This document shows positions 33,412-42,716 of a stretch of 64,000 nucleotides of DNA, in pieces. Location of the stretch: contig CANLUH010000005.1 in NCBI GenBank assembly GCA_947494205.1, positions 186,001-250,000 of the forward strand, in the 5' to 3' direction. Every line of letters begins with the position of its first letter. Position 1 is the stretch's first letter. The notes under the pieces are model-generated. The model did not search any database. It saw only the letters and a list, made by a program, of their open reading frames with translations, and was not told the DNA's origin. Source of the DNA: an uncultured Flavobacteriaceae bacterium (GTDB taxonomy: Bacteria; Bacteroidota; Bacteroidia; Flavobacteriales; Flavobacteriaceae). The position numbers and the translations under genes are program-made.

Positions 33412-34806
33412 ATGAAGCAGAAAGTATTTGTTTTTTTTCCAGATGGAGTGGGTTTAAGAAATTTTGCATTTACTGAGTTTAAAACTATTGGAGAACAAAT
33501 GGGTTTCGATATCCATTATTGGAATAATACTATTTTTTCTCTAAAAGATAACTTAGGCTTTAATGAAGTAAAAATAGAAGACCATAGCGCTCATAAACTA
33601 CTACCAATATACACAAGAGCAAGAAAACGAGCCGAATTAAATGTCTCTAGAGATAAGTTTAACGATCCTGTATACCCAACATATAAATTCCCGTTTAATT
33701 ACAAGGGCTTAAAAAATACATTAAAAAGTTTCTACACAAAATTCTTGATAGGTGTATATTCTTCGGAAAAAGGTATTGTTAAACTACGAGAAAGAATAAA
33801 CAACTTAGAACGCTCTACTAGTAAATACAAGTATTGTAAAGCACAGTTAGAAGAACATAAACCAGATATAGTATTCTGTACCACACAACGCTCTACACAA
33901 TCTATTAGTGCTTTATTAGCAGCACAAGATTTAGGAATCCCTACAGTAGCATTTGTATACTCTTGGGATAATGTGCCTAAAGCCATGCAAGTAGTAGAAA
34001 CCGATTATTACTTTGTTTGGAGTGATTTAATGAAAGAAGAAGTTTTAAAATACTACCCGTTTGTAAAACAAGAACAAGTATTTGTAACAGGAACGCCGCA
34101 ATTCGAGCCACATTTCGATACCAGTTTAAAACAATCTAGGTCAGCATTTTTTAAAGAAAATAACTTAGACGAAAACAAAAAATACATATGTTACTCGGGA
34201 GATGATGAAACAACCTCTCCACTAGATCAATATTATTTAGAAGATTTAGCAAATGCAGTACGACGTTTAAATGAAAAAGGTGAAAACCTAGGCATAATTT
34301 ACAGGAAATGCCCTGTAGATTTTACACCAAGATACAATGCTGTAATAGAAGCTAATAAAGATATTATTGAAGTGATAGACCCTATTTGGAAACAAGTAGG
34401 CGATATGTGGAATCAAATATTACCAGCAAAAGAAGATTTTAAAATGCTTTATAACGTCTGCGAGCATAGTGAGTTTGTTACCAATGTATGTTCTTCTACA
34501 GTATTCGATTTTGTAGCACACAACAAAGCCTGTATTTACTATAATTACGAGCAACCACAATTAAAAAAAGGCATTAGAGATATCGGTCAAAATTATAAAT
34601 ACGTACATTTTAGATCTATGCCAAGTAAAGATGCAGCAGTATTCTGTACGGATAAAAAAGATTTAGAAGGTATTGTCGATGCTATTTTAAAAGGCAAAAC
34701 CTCTAATGTAAAAGAAGGTTTAAAATGGTTTGAAACTGTAGCAGGAAAAACACCCACAAAAGCTTCGGAAACAATATGGAATACAATAAATCATATTTTA
34801 AACTAA
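33412..34806 (+). CDS. Putative GT-B glycosyltransferase
   Basis: A 464-residue protein with a two-domain GT-B look: residues 1-190 (VFVFFPDGVGLRNFAF; KPDIVFCTTQRSTQSI; GIPTVAFVYSWDNVPKA) and a donor side with VFVTGTPQFEPHF, YICYSGDDETT and SSTVFDFVAHNKACIYY, where the conserved Ser/Thr-Asp region resembles CDP-glycerol- and UDP-sugar-dependent transferases. The family was not recognised precisely. It lies right after the nonulosonate and pyruvyl genes, so transfer of a nonulosonate is one possibility alongside the GT42-like gene at 42717. Confidence 0.65.
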   Translation: MKQKVFVFFPDGVGLRNFAFTEFKTIGEQMGFDIHYWNNTIFSLKDNLGFNEVKIEDHSAHKLLPIYTRARKRAELNVSRDKFNDPVYPTYKFPFNYKGLKNTLKSFYTKFLIGVYSSEKGIVKLRERINNLERSTSKYKYCKAQLEEHKPDIVFCTTQRSTQSISALLAAQDLGIPTVAFVYSWDNVPKAMQVVETDYYFVWSDLMKEEVLKYYPFVKQEQVFVTGTPQFEPHFDTSLKQSRSAFFKENNLDENKKYICYSGDDETTSPLDQYYLEDLANAVRRLNEKGENLGIIYRKCPVDFTPRYNAVIEANKDIIEVIDPIWKQVGDMWNQILPAKEDFKMLYNVCEHSEFVTNVCSSTVFDFVAHNKACIYYNYEQPQLKKGIRDIGQNYKYVHFRSMPSKDAAVFCTDKKDLEGIVDAILKGKTSNVKEGLKWFETVAGKTPTKASETIWNTINHILN

Positions 34807-34833
34807 GCAAATACCTTTACTAAATAACACTAA

Positions 34834-36270
34834 ATGCTTTTCAATTCTCTAGATTTCGCAATATTCTTACCTATAGTATTCGTACTATATTGGTTTGTAG
34901 CGAAAGAGAGTACCAAGTATCAAAATATACTGTTAGTAATTGCCAGTTATATTTTTTATGGTTGGTGGGACTGGCGTTTTTTATTCTTAATACTGTTTAG
35001 TACTGTAGTAGACTATAGTATAGGTATAGCACTATCTAAAGAGCATAAAAATAAACAACGGAAGATTTTATTATTAATAAGCGTTCTTGTTAACCTAGGT
35101 TTACTAGGTGTGTTTAAATACTATAATTTCTTCATTGATAATTTTACAACAGTATTTTCATTTTTTGGAAACGAGATACAAAGCAATACTCTAGATATTA
35201 TATTACCAGTAGGGATTAGTTTTTATACGTTTCAAACCTTAAGTTATACAATAGATGTTTATAGAAAGCGATTAGAACCGACTAAAGATTTTATAGCGTT
35301 TTCTGTATTTGTTAGCTTTTTTCCACAATTAGTTGCAGGCCCAATAGAACGAGCTACACAATTATTACCTCAGTTTTATAAGAAGAGACACTTTAATTAT
35401 AATCAAGCAAAAGAAGGTGTATACCTTATTGTTTGGGGATTATTTAAAAAAATGGTAATTGCCGATACCTGTGCTAATTATGCAAACGATATATTTTCAA
35501 AATACGAGAGTATGAACTCTTTAAGTCTATTATTAGGCGCAATATATTTTGCATTTCAAATCTATGGAGACTTTAGTGGTTATTCAGACATCGCTATAGG
35601 AACATCTAGACTATTTGGAGTAGACTTAATGCGTAACTTTAAATACCCCTATTTTTCAAGAGACATAGCAGAATTTTGGAGACGTTGGCATATTTCGCTC
35701 TCTACATGGTTTAGAGACTATCTATACATTCCTCTAGGTGGAAGCAGAGGCTCAAAATGGTTTAATATTAGAAATGTATTTATAATATTTCTAGTCAGCG
35801 GGTTTTGGCATGGAGCTAATTGGACGTTTATTATTTGGGGAGGATTAAATGCACTCTATTTTTTACCCTTATTATTAAGAGATAAAAATAGAAGATATTT
35901 AAACGATGCAGCAGAAAATAGAATCTTACCAAGTTTTAAAGAACTTACAGCAATGTTAAGTACCTTTTTACTTACTACATTAAGTTGGGTCTTCTTTAGA
36001 GCAAATACAGTTACAGAAGCAATACTATATTTAAAAAGAATGCTTTCTTTTAATTTAGAAGGCGGTATTCAGTACCTATCTATAGAACGTTATGTGCCAG
36101 AATTAGCACTTTTAATATTGGTGTTTTTAATAATCGAATGGCATTCAAGAACCAAAGAACATCCCTTTTTTAATACATTTAGATATATTAAATTAGTGGG
36201 AGTTATAATAGGAATCATAACTTTAGGTAATTATTCCAGTGTAAACGATTTTATATATTTCCAATTTTAA
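34834..36270 (+). CDS. MBOAT family O-acyltransferase (AlgI-like)
   Basis: A 478-residue polytopic membrane protein with about ten to twelve helices. The catalytic His is H326 in SGFWHGANW, and the preceding FWRRWHISLSTWFRDYLYIPLGGSR is the hallmark of the AlgI/PatA/DltB branch. It transfers an acyl group (usually acetyl) across the inner membrane for use on periplasmic polysaccharide, normally with an SGNH-fold partner; such a protein is encoded 2 nt downstream. Confidence 0.95.
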   Translation: MLFNSLDFAIFLPIVFVLYWFVAKESTKYQNILLVIASYIFYGWWDWRFLFLILFSTVVDYSIGIALSKEHKNKQRKILLLISVLVNLGLLGVFKYYNFFIDNFTTVFSFFGNEIQSNTLDIILPVGISFYTFQTLSYTIDVYRKRLEPTKDFIAFSVFVSFFPQLVAGPIERATQLLPQFYKKRHFNYNQAKEGVYLIVWGLFKKMVIADTCANYANDIFSKYESMNSLSLLLGAIYFAFQIYGDFSGYSDIAIGTSRLFGVDLMRNFKYPYFSRDIAEFWRRWHISLSTWFRDYLYIPLGGSRGSKWFNIRNVFIIFLVSGFWHGANWTFIIWGGLNALYFLPLLLRDKNRRYLNDAAENRILPSFKELTAMLSTFLLTTLSWVFFRANTVTEAILYLKRMLSFNLEGGIQYLSIERYVPELALLILVFLIIEWHSRTKEHPFFNTFRYIKLVGVIIGIITLGNYSSVNDFIYFQF

Positions 36271-36272
36271 AT

Positions 36273-37154
36273 ATGAAGCGATTTATACAAAATAGCCTTA
36301 AATTGATTGTACTAGTAATAGTATTAATCTTTGCGTGCGATATACTTTACACTGCAGTATACAGAAACAGTGCGCCAAGAAATAAATTGCAATATATTCT
36401 AAACACAGAAAACGAAACGTTCGATATTGTATTTCTAGGATCTTCAAGAGTCGCTAACCATATTGACACCAAATTATTTGATAGCCTTTCCCATAAAAAA
36501 ACAATTAATCTTGGCGTATTAGGTGCGGGGTTAAATGATAATTATTTACAGCTAAAACTTCTAATTCAAAATAATGAAGTCAATTCTGTTTACCTTCAAA
36601 TAGATGATAATTTCGAAAGAGAATACCCAACTGCACTTGGTACAGCTTCAGCAATGCCATTTATAAGAAATACAATTATAAAAGACCATACGAAGCGTTA
36701 TTTCGAGAATTTTAATACACTGTATTACATACCATTTTACAGATATGCTATTAATGACCCAAAAATAGGATTTAGAGAACTGTTCTTTTCAGCTGTAAAT
36801 AAAGCACCAAAAATAGACCCAAGTATAGGTTACATACCAAAGTATGGAAATCGTCCATCGCAAAGCGGATCGCTTCCGAAAAACATTGCAAAAAAGAATG
36901 ACATTTTAAAAGAAATAAGAGCACTTTGTAAAACAAATAACATAGAATTAGTACTCTTTATTTCACCTTATAGTAGTACGTTAAAAAATAGAGATTATAT
37001 AGAAAAGCTAAAATATAAAGTACCAGATTTAATAGACCTTACCAAAGGTTATAACGATTCGTTATTTTATAATTACGGACATTTAAATAATAAAGGCGCT
37101 AGAGTATTTACAAAACATCTATATTACAATACACAAAGGACACAAAAACAATGA
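36273..37154 (+). CDS. SGNH-like periplasmic partner of the MBOAT acyltransferase
   Basis: A 293-residue protein with one N-terminal membrane anchor (residues about 9-28) and an SGNH-like fold: nucleophile-type motif FLGSSR (S57), a VYLQIDDN segment and the C-terminal His block NYGHLNNKGA (H270). In active relatives the His is preceded at -3 by Asp (DxxH); here that position is Asn267, so either the dyad works without it or the protein is not a hydrolase-type transferase. The position directly behind the MBOAT gene makes it the likely O-acetylation partner, comparable to AlgJ/AlgX. It overlaps the next gene by 4 nt. Confidence 0.75.
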   Translation: MKRFIQNSLKLIVLVIVLIFACDILYTAVYRNSAPRNKLQYILNTENETFDIVFLGSSRVANHIDTKLFDSLSHKKTINLGVLGAGLNDNYLQLKLLIQNNEVNSVYLQIDDNFEREYPTALGTASAMPFIRNTIIKDHTKRYFENFNTLYYIPFYRYAINDPKIGFRELFFSAVNKAPKIDPSIGYIPKYGNRPSQSGSLPKNIAKKNDILKEIRALCKTNNIELVLFISPYSSTLKNRDYIEKLKYKVPDLIDLTKGYNDSLFYNYGHLNNKGARVFTKHLYYNTQRTQKQ

Positions 37155-38296
37155 AAGTAGGTTTCATAACATCAGAATATCCTCACCCTAAAGTCTCTCA
37201 TGCAGCAGGCATAGCTACTAGTATTAAAAACCTAGCAGTAACTTTAGTTAAAAAAGGGGTTGAGGTTACTGTATTTGTATATCATCAAAAGGAAAACGCA
37301 GTCGTTGTAGAAAACGGTGTAGAGATTCATTTAATAGCTAAAAAAAGCTACAAGTGGTTTACGTGGTATAGGTATCGTATGCTTATTCAGAATTATGTAA
37401 ACACCATAGTAAAAGAAAAAAATATAGATCTTTTAGAAGCGCCGGATTGGACGGGGATAACAGCATTAATGCGTTTTACTGTACCTTTAGTAATCCGTTT
37501 TCATGGAAGCGATGCGTATTTTTGTAAACTCGATGGACGAAAGCAAAAATTTAAGAATTTTATTTTTGAACGTAAAGCCCTTAAAATGGCTACAGCTTAC
37601 ATTGCGCCAACAACCTTTGCAGGAACAGAAACTCAAAAAATATTTAGCCTAGATAAAAACAAAATAAAAACCATACACTATGGGCTTCAATTAGAACACT
37701 TTGTAAACGAAACACCAAATACATTTAATAAAAATACACTACTATATATTGGTACAATCATTAGAAAAAAAGGTGTTTTAGAATTAGCAGAGATTTTTAA
37801 TAAAATAGTAGAACAACAACCAGATGCGCAATTAATTTTAATTGGAGGAGATGCTCCAGATATTAAAACAGGAAATGCATCTACTTACGCATTAGTAGAA
37901 CAACTATTTTCGGAAGCAGCGAAGCAGCGTGTTAATTATTTAGGTAAAATCCCGTATTCGGAAGTTAAAACACATATTAAAAATGCACACGTTTGTACTT
38001 TTCCATCCTTTGCTGAAACCTTAGGTATGGTAACTATAGAATCTATGGCTTTACAAAAACCAGTAGTTAATACAAGCATTGGTTGGGCACAAGAACTTAT
38101 AGACGATGGTATAAATGGTTATTTAGTACACCCTACTAAAATTGATGAATATGCAGAGCGAATACTTAACCTTTTAAAAGATGAAACCTTATGTCTAGAA
38201 ATTGGAAAAGCAGCAAGACATAAAGTAGAAACAACTTTTAATATAGAGCAAAACGCAGAACAAAATATAGCTTATTATAACGCCATTATAAAATGA
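37151..38296 (+). CDS. Family 4 glycosyltransferase
   Basis: A 381-residue GT-B enzyme: N-terminal VGFITSEYPHPKVSHAAGIAT (acceptor loop GIAT), RFHGSDAYF, donor-side LYIGTIIRKKGVLEL and the nucleotide-sugar motif FPSFAETLGMVTIESMA with the E-x7-E pattern of retaining GT4 enzymes. Overlaps both neighbours by 4 nt (ATGA), so translation is coupled. Donor unknown. Confidence 0.92.
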   Translation: MKVGFITSEYPHPKVSHAAGIATSIKNLAVTLVKKGVEVTVFVYHQKENAVVVENGVEIHLIAKKSYKWFTWYRYRMLIQNYVNTIVKEKNIDLLEAPDWTGITALMRFTVPLVIRFHGSDAYFCKLDGRKQKFKNFIFERKALKMATAYIAPTTFAGTETQKIFSLDKNKIKTIHYGLQLEHFVNETPNTFNKNTLLYIGTIIRKKGVLELAEIFNKIVEQQPDAQLILIGGDAPDIKTGNASTYALVEQLFSEAAKQRVNYLGKIPYSEVKTHIKNAHVCTFPSFAETLGMVTIESMALQKPVVNTSIGWAQELIDDGINGYLVHPTKIDEYAERILNLLKDETLCLEIGKAARHKVETTFNIEQNAEQNIAYYNAIIK

Positions 38297-39861
38297 TAGT
38301 TTTAGTTCATGATAACCAAAATGTAGTTAAGCTTTACTTTAAAGAAACGGCTGCTACAATAGACTACCAAGCTAATAACACCATAAGTCGTGTGTTGTTA
38401 GAAGTGGCTGGTGCGTATCCTGAAGAACTTGTAATTTGGGTACATCATGACTATGAGACACTACTAAATAGTGAAACTTACACAAGTATTTTTCATCATA
38501 AACGGATAATGGCTTCATTTTCGGTAAGTCACAACTATAACATAGCGAAACAAATTGGTTATGTAGAGCATAAACCTTATGCCAATGTTAACCCTAAAGT
38601 ATCATTTCCTACTTGGTTAATGAGCAGTGATGTAGGAGGATGTTATGCTGTTGTATTGAATACGGTTAAAAATCATAATTTAAAAACGACAAACTTCGAA
38701 TTGTTTTTAAGTAGTCTAGCAAAACGAGCGATGCCAAAAGGGTTATTTTGTTATTCTGAACCTGCACTATTTAAAACAACAGATAAAATAGAGGCGAATA
38801 AAGCAGTAAAAGAAAAAAAAGCAACACGATACGAACTATTTAAATTTGTTAAACAGCACTATAAACTATCATGGAGTTTAAATCTATTAGTGTGCTTTAT
38901 CTGTTTTGAAAATAAGTGGCCGTTACTTTCTTTTTTTAAAAGCCTATTTGTAAAAGCACTACAACCAGTAATAGATTTAACCATAATAGATATAACATCA
39001 AACGAGCAATTACCAAAGGATAAAACCTTAGACGTAATAATACCTACATTAGGAAGAGCAGACTGTTTATATGATGTTTTAAAGGATTTAGCAGCACAAA
39101 GCATCAAACCCAAAAATGTTATAATAGTAGAGCAAAATCCAGATGTAAAAGCTGAAACAGAATTACAATATATAAAAACTGATACTTGGCCCTTTTCTAT
39201 TAAGCATCATTTTACACACAAAACAGGTGCTTGTAATGCAAGAAATATTGCTATAGATTTAGTAGAAAGTGATTGGGTGTTTTTTGCAGACGATGACATT
39301 CGTTTTAATAACCATTTAATAGAAAATGTATTTAGCACATTAGATACATACGGTAGCAATGCGCTTAACTTATTATGTTTACAACCTAACGATAAACAAT
39401 CCTACTTTCTAACAATACAAACAGATATTTTTGGGTCGGGAACCAGTATTGTTAATGCCGGGTTATTAAAGTATATAAAATTCGATATGGCTTTCGAGTT
39501 TGGATTTGGAGAAGATGCCGATTTCGGAATGCAAATTCGTAACCAAGGCACAGATGTTATATTTACACCAAATATTAGAATAGACCATTTAAAAGCACCA
39601 ATAGGAGGCTTTAGGACGAAAATAAAAAAGGATTGGGAAGACGAAGCAATACAACCAAAACCCTCGCCAACGGTGATGCTTTTTCTTAAAAAACACTTTA
39701 ATACCTTTCAACGTAACGGTTATAAATATGTGTTATTTGTTAAGCATTATAAAAACCAGAAAAAAAATAACCCATGGGCTTATATTAAAAACATGAAAAA
39801 GCAATGGAATACAAGTGTTAAATGGGCAGATAACCTACAATTGAAGCATGAAACTAAGTAA
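38293..39861 (+). CDS. Two-domain protein with C-terminal family 2 glycosyltransferase
   Basis: A 522-residue protein. Residues about 255-480 are a GT2 domain: LDVIIPTLGRADCLYDVL, NARNIAIDL, the metal motif FADDDIRF and GFGEDADFGMQIR. The N-terminal 240 residues (WVHHDYETL; FPTWLMSSDVGGCYAV) form an extra domain that I do not recognise, possibly a degenerate or second transferase-like unit, followed by a hydrophobic stretch around 195-225. The basic C-terminus is rich in Lys and Trp. Overlaps upstream gene by 4 nt and downstream gene by 14 nt. Confidence 0.82.
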   Translation: MIVLVHDNQNVVKLYFKETAATIDYQANNTISRVLLEVAGAYPEELVIWVHHDYETLLNSETYTSIFHHKRIMASFSVSHNYNIAKQIGYVEHKPYANVNPKVSFPTWLMSSDVGGCYAVVLNTVKNHNLKTTNFELFLSSLAKRAMPKGLFCYSEPALFKTTDKIEANKAVKEKKATRYELFKFVKQHYKLSWSLNLLVCFICFENKWPLLSFFKSLFVKALQPVIDLTIIDITSNEQLPKDKTLDVIIPTLGRADCLYDVLKDLAAQSIKPKNVIIVEQNPDVKAETELQYIKTDTWPFSIKHHFTHKTGACNARNIAIDLVESDWVFFADDDIRFNNHLIENVFSTLDTYGSNALNLLCLQPNDKQSYFLTIQTDIFGSGTSIVNAGLLKYIKFDMAFEFGFGEDADFGMQIRNQGTDVIFTPNIRIDHLKAPIGGFRTKIKKDWEDEAIQPKPSPTVMLFLKKHFNTFQRNGYKYVLFVKHYKNQKKNNPWAYIKNMKKQWNTSVKWADNLQLKHETK

Positions 39862-40699
39862 AAGTATAAAGCGAATAGCATTGCGTTACAATGCGATAAA
39901 AAAGCACCCGTTAACTAAAAAGGCACCTTTAAAAGGGCTTTTTAGATACTTGTTTTTTAACGTTACTCAAACCATTAATAAAACACCAAAAGTGTTTAAT
40001 TGGATACAAGGCTTAAAATTCTATGCGCAAAAAGGAGATGCCGGTTTGGTTGGAAATATTTATTATAAACTGATGGATTATGAAGATTCTATGTTTATAA
40101 TAGACCATTTAGGTGAAAATGATACGTTTGTAGATGTCGGTGCAAATTTAGGACATTACACCATGTTGGCTAGCGGAATATGTAAAGCAAAATCTATAGC
40201 CATAGAACCCATACAAAGTACCGTTAAAAAACTAGAAAGAAATATAGCGTTAAATAAGTTAGAGCAAAAAGTAACACTACTTAATTGTGGCGTTGGCGAT
40301 AAAAATGAAACGCTAAATTTTACAACAGATAAAACAGTGATGAATAGTGTGGCGTTAAAAGAAAGTAGCACCACAACAAAAGTAGAAGTAAAAACATTAA
40401 ATGATCTATTAAAAAACGAAAACCCAACATGTATTAAAATAGATGTTGAAGGTTACGAGTATAATGTTTTAAAAGGTGCAACAGCAGTTTTAAACAATCC
40501 CTCTTTAAAATATTTATTGATGGAGTTTAACAATTCTGGCGCAAAATTTAATATAACAGACGATACTGTTTTTAATTTAATAACAAGTTATAATTTTAAG
40601 CCCATTAGATACGATGTAGAGGCAAAAGAAATGATACCTATAAAAAGTTATAATACAGATAAATTTAACACCCTATTTTTTAGAGAGACAACAGTATAA
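39848..40699 (+). CDS. FkbM family SAM-dependent methyltransferase
   Basis: A 283-residue FkbM-type methyltransferase: SAM motif FVDVGANLGHYTM, acidic strand end AIEPIQ, and the family marker IKIDVEGYEYNVLKGA. Members in polysaccharide loci O-methylate sugar residues, in some systems capping the chain; with a Wzt carbohydrate-binding domain in the same operon, a capping role is possible. The N-terminal 60 residues are basic with a hydrophobic patch. Start overlaps the previous gene by 14 nt. Confidence 0.88.
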   Translation: MKLSKSIKRIALRYNAIKKHPLTKKAPLKGLFRYLFFNVTQTINKTPKVFNWIQGLKFYAQKGDAGLVGNIYYKLMDYEDSMFIIDHLGENDTFVDVGANLGHYTMLASGICKAKSIAIEPIQSTVKKLERNIALNKLEQKVTLLNCGVGDKNETLNFTTDKTVMNSVALKESSTTTKVEVKTLNDLLKNENPTCIKIDVEGYEYNVLKGATAVLNNPSLKYLLMEFNNSGAKFNITDDTVFNLITSYNFKPIRYDVEAKEMIPIKSYNTDKFNTLFFRETTV

Positions 40700-40700
40700 T

Positions 40701-41723
40701 ATGCTTCGACTTTACACTAATATTGATTTTTTAACAGAAACACATCGTAAACATGTGTTTCCGTTGCTATTCGATATTCATTATTTAAAGAATGAAAGTC
40801 TCTTAGAGTATTATAAAATAGTGGATGATATTGAATCCTCCGATATTGTTGTGTTTCCCATAGATTATGTAGCATTTCTTAAAGAAAGAAAAGCTTTTTT
40901 AAAACTTCAAAAAGAAGCCAAAGCACATAATAAACCGATTTGGATGTATTCAGGAGGAGATTATGGGATTACGAATTACATACATAATAGTTACACGTTT
41001 CGCTTAGGAGGGTTTCATAGTAAATTAGACGATAATACGTTCATTATACCATCATTTATAAACGATCCCTATTCAACCTATTTAAAACAAGGTTTTTCTG
41101 CGTTGCCTAAAACCGAAAAACCAAGTATTGGTTTTGTTGGACATGCACAATCGGGACTAAAAAAATATTTTAAAGAAGCATTAAATCATTTAAAGTATAA
41201 AACAAAACGTACGTTAAACAAATTGGTAGCTGATGCGCAATCGTTTTATCCGTCGAGTATAAAACGTGCTAAATATTTAGGGAAACTTTATGCAAGCGAA
41301 AGTTTGAATACAAATTTCATATTACGAAATAGCTACAGAGCTGGTGTACAAACAGAAATCGATAAACAAAAGACAACACAAGAATTTTACAATAACATAT
41401 ACAATAACGCGTATACATTCTGTATAAGAGGTGTCGGTAATTTTTCTGTTAGGTTTTACGAAACACTAGCTGCAGGACGCATACCAGTAGTATTAAATAC
41501 AGATTGTAGATTACCACTAGCAAATACTATAGATTGGAGCAAACACTGTATTATTTTAGACGAATCTAAAAAAGAAACATTAGATACTCAAATAATGGCG
41601 TTTCATAATGGGTTAACAGAAGAGGCGTTTACTCAAATTCAAAAGGATAATAGAAAACTTTGGGAGAATCATTTAGCTAGACATGCCTATTTTATAACCA
41701 TGCATAACCTATTTAAAGTATAA
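40701..41723 (+). CDS. Exostosin-like glycosyltransferase (GT47-type)
   Basis: A 340-residue protein whose C-terminal half has the exostosin donor-site pattern FCIRGVGNFSVRFYETLAAG followed by IPVVLNTDCRLPL, and whose middle carries IGFVGHAQSG. GT47-type enzymes transfer Gal, GlcA, Xyl or related sugars; the members in bacterial loci are uncharacterised for the most part. A single nucleotide separates it from the upstream methyltransferase gene. The family call rests on these motifs only. Confidence 0.75.
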   Translation: MLRLYTNIDFLTETHRKHVFPLLFDIHYLKNESLLEYYKIVDDIESSDIVVFPIDYVAFLKERKAFLKLQKEAKAHNKPIWMYSGGDYGITNYIHNSYTFRLGGFHSKLDDNTFIIPSFINDPYSTYLKQGFSALPKTEKPSIGFVGHAQSGLKKYFKEALNHLKYKTKRTLNKLVADAQSFYPSSIKRAKYLGKLYASESLNTNFILRNSYRAGVQTEIDKQKTTQEFYNNIYNNAYTFCIRGVGNFSVRFYETLAAGRIPVVLNTDCRLPLANTIDWSKHCIILDESKKETLDTQIMAFHNGLTEEAFTQIQKDNRKLWENHLARHAYFITMHNLFKV

Positions 41724-41726
41724 TAT

Positions 41727-42710
41727 ATGGCAAAACAATTTACACTTATTGTATGTACCTATATGCGGGCAAAGCCACTATTAACTTTATTAAGGTCGAT
41801 AGCGGAGCAAAGCTTATACCCTAATGAAATACTAATAATAGATGGCTCTACAAATACAGAGACAGAACAAATGCTTGTTAGTAATACATTTAAAAACTTA
41901 CAATACCATAAAGTAGACGATGACAATAGAGGATTAACCAAACAGCGTAATTACGGTATTAATTTAGTTGGGCAATCTTCTGAAATTATATGTTTCTTAG
42001 ATGATGATATTGTTTTAGAACAAGATTATTTCGAACATTTAATACAAACCTATACTACAAATGAAGATGCTTTGGCAGTTGGCGGTTATATTACAAATGA
42101 AGTAAAATGGCAGCAAGCTTCCGAAGCTAAAACAGCAACGACGTTTCATTTTGATGGTTGGATGCGAGATGAACCTTTTAGATATAGATTAAGGGGTAAA
42201 TTCGGATTATTACCAGAAACCGCACCAGGGTATATGCCAGAAGCTTCACACGGAAGACCAATAAGTTTTTTGCCGCCGTCTGGAAAAATATATAAAGTAG
42301 AATTATTAATGGGAGGCGTGTCCTCTTTTAAAAAAGAAATATTTAAAACCTTATCGTTTTCTACCTATTTTGAAGGTTATGGCTTGTATGAAGATGCCGA
42401 TTTTTCATTACGAGTAGCAAAACAAGGCGCTATTTATGTAAATACAAAAGCACGATTAGCACATTACCACGATGCTTCAGGAAGACCAAATAAATATGCT
42501 TACGGAAAAATGGTCATTAAAAATGGTTGGTATGTTTGGTTAGTTAAGTATTCGAAACCAAAATTTAAGTCAAAAATTAAATGGTATATTACTGCTTGTT
42601 TATTAACACTAGTGCGTTTAACTAATGTTATTAATACTAATAAAAAGCAAGAGGCAATTACAGAAAGTTTGGGCCGTTTCGTTGGATTATTATCTCTTTT
42701 AATTAAATAA
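41727..42710 (+). CDS. Family 2 glycosyltransferase
   Basis: A 327-residue GT-A enzyme: FTLIVCTYMRAKPLLTLL, IIDGST, KQRNYGINL, the metal motif FLDDDIVL and the acceptor-side GLYEDADFSLRV. A hydrophobic stretch near residues 290-300 may be a membrane contact. It sits in a tight run with gaps of 3 and 6 nt. Donor unknown. Confidence 0.92.
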   Translation: MAKQFTLIVCTYMRAKPLLTLLRSIAEQSLYPNEILIIDGSTNTETEQMLVSNTFKNLQYHKVDDDNRGLTKQRNYGINLVGQSSEIICFLDDDIVLEQDYFEHLIQTYTTNEDALAVGGYITNEVKWQQASEAKTATTFHFDGWMRDEPFRYRLRGKFGLLPETAPGYMPEASHGRPISFLPPSGKIYKVELLMGGVSSFKKEIFKTLSFSTYFEGYGLYEDADFSLRVAKQGAIYVNTKARLAHYHDASGRPNKYAYGKMVIKNGWYVWLVKYSKPKFKSKIKWYITACLLTLVRLTNVINTNKKQEAITESLGRFVGLLSLLIK

Positions 42711-42716
42711 TAAGTA

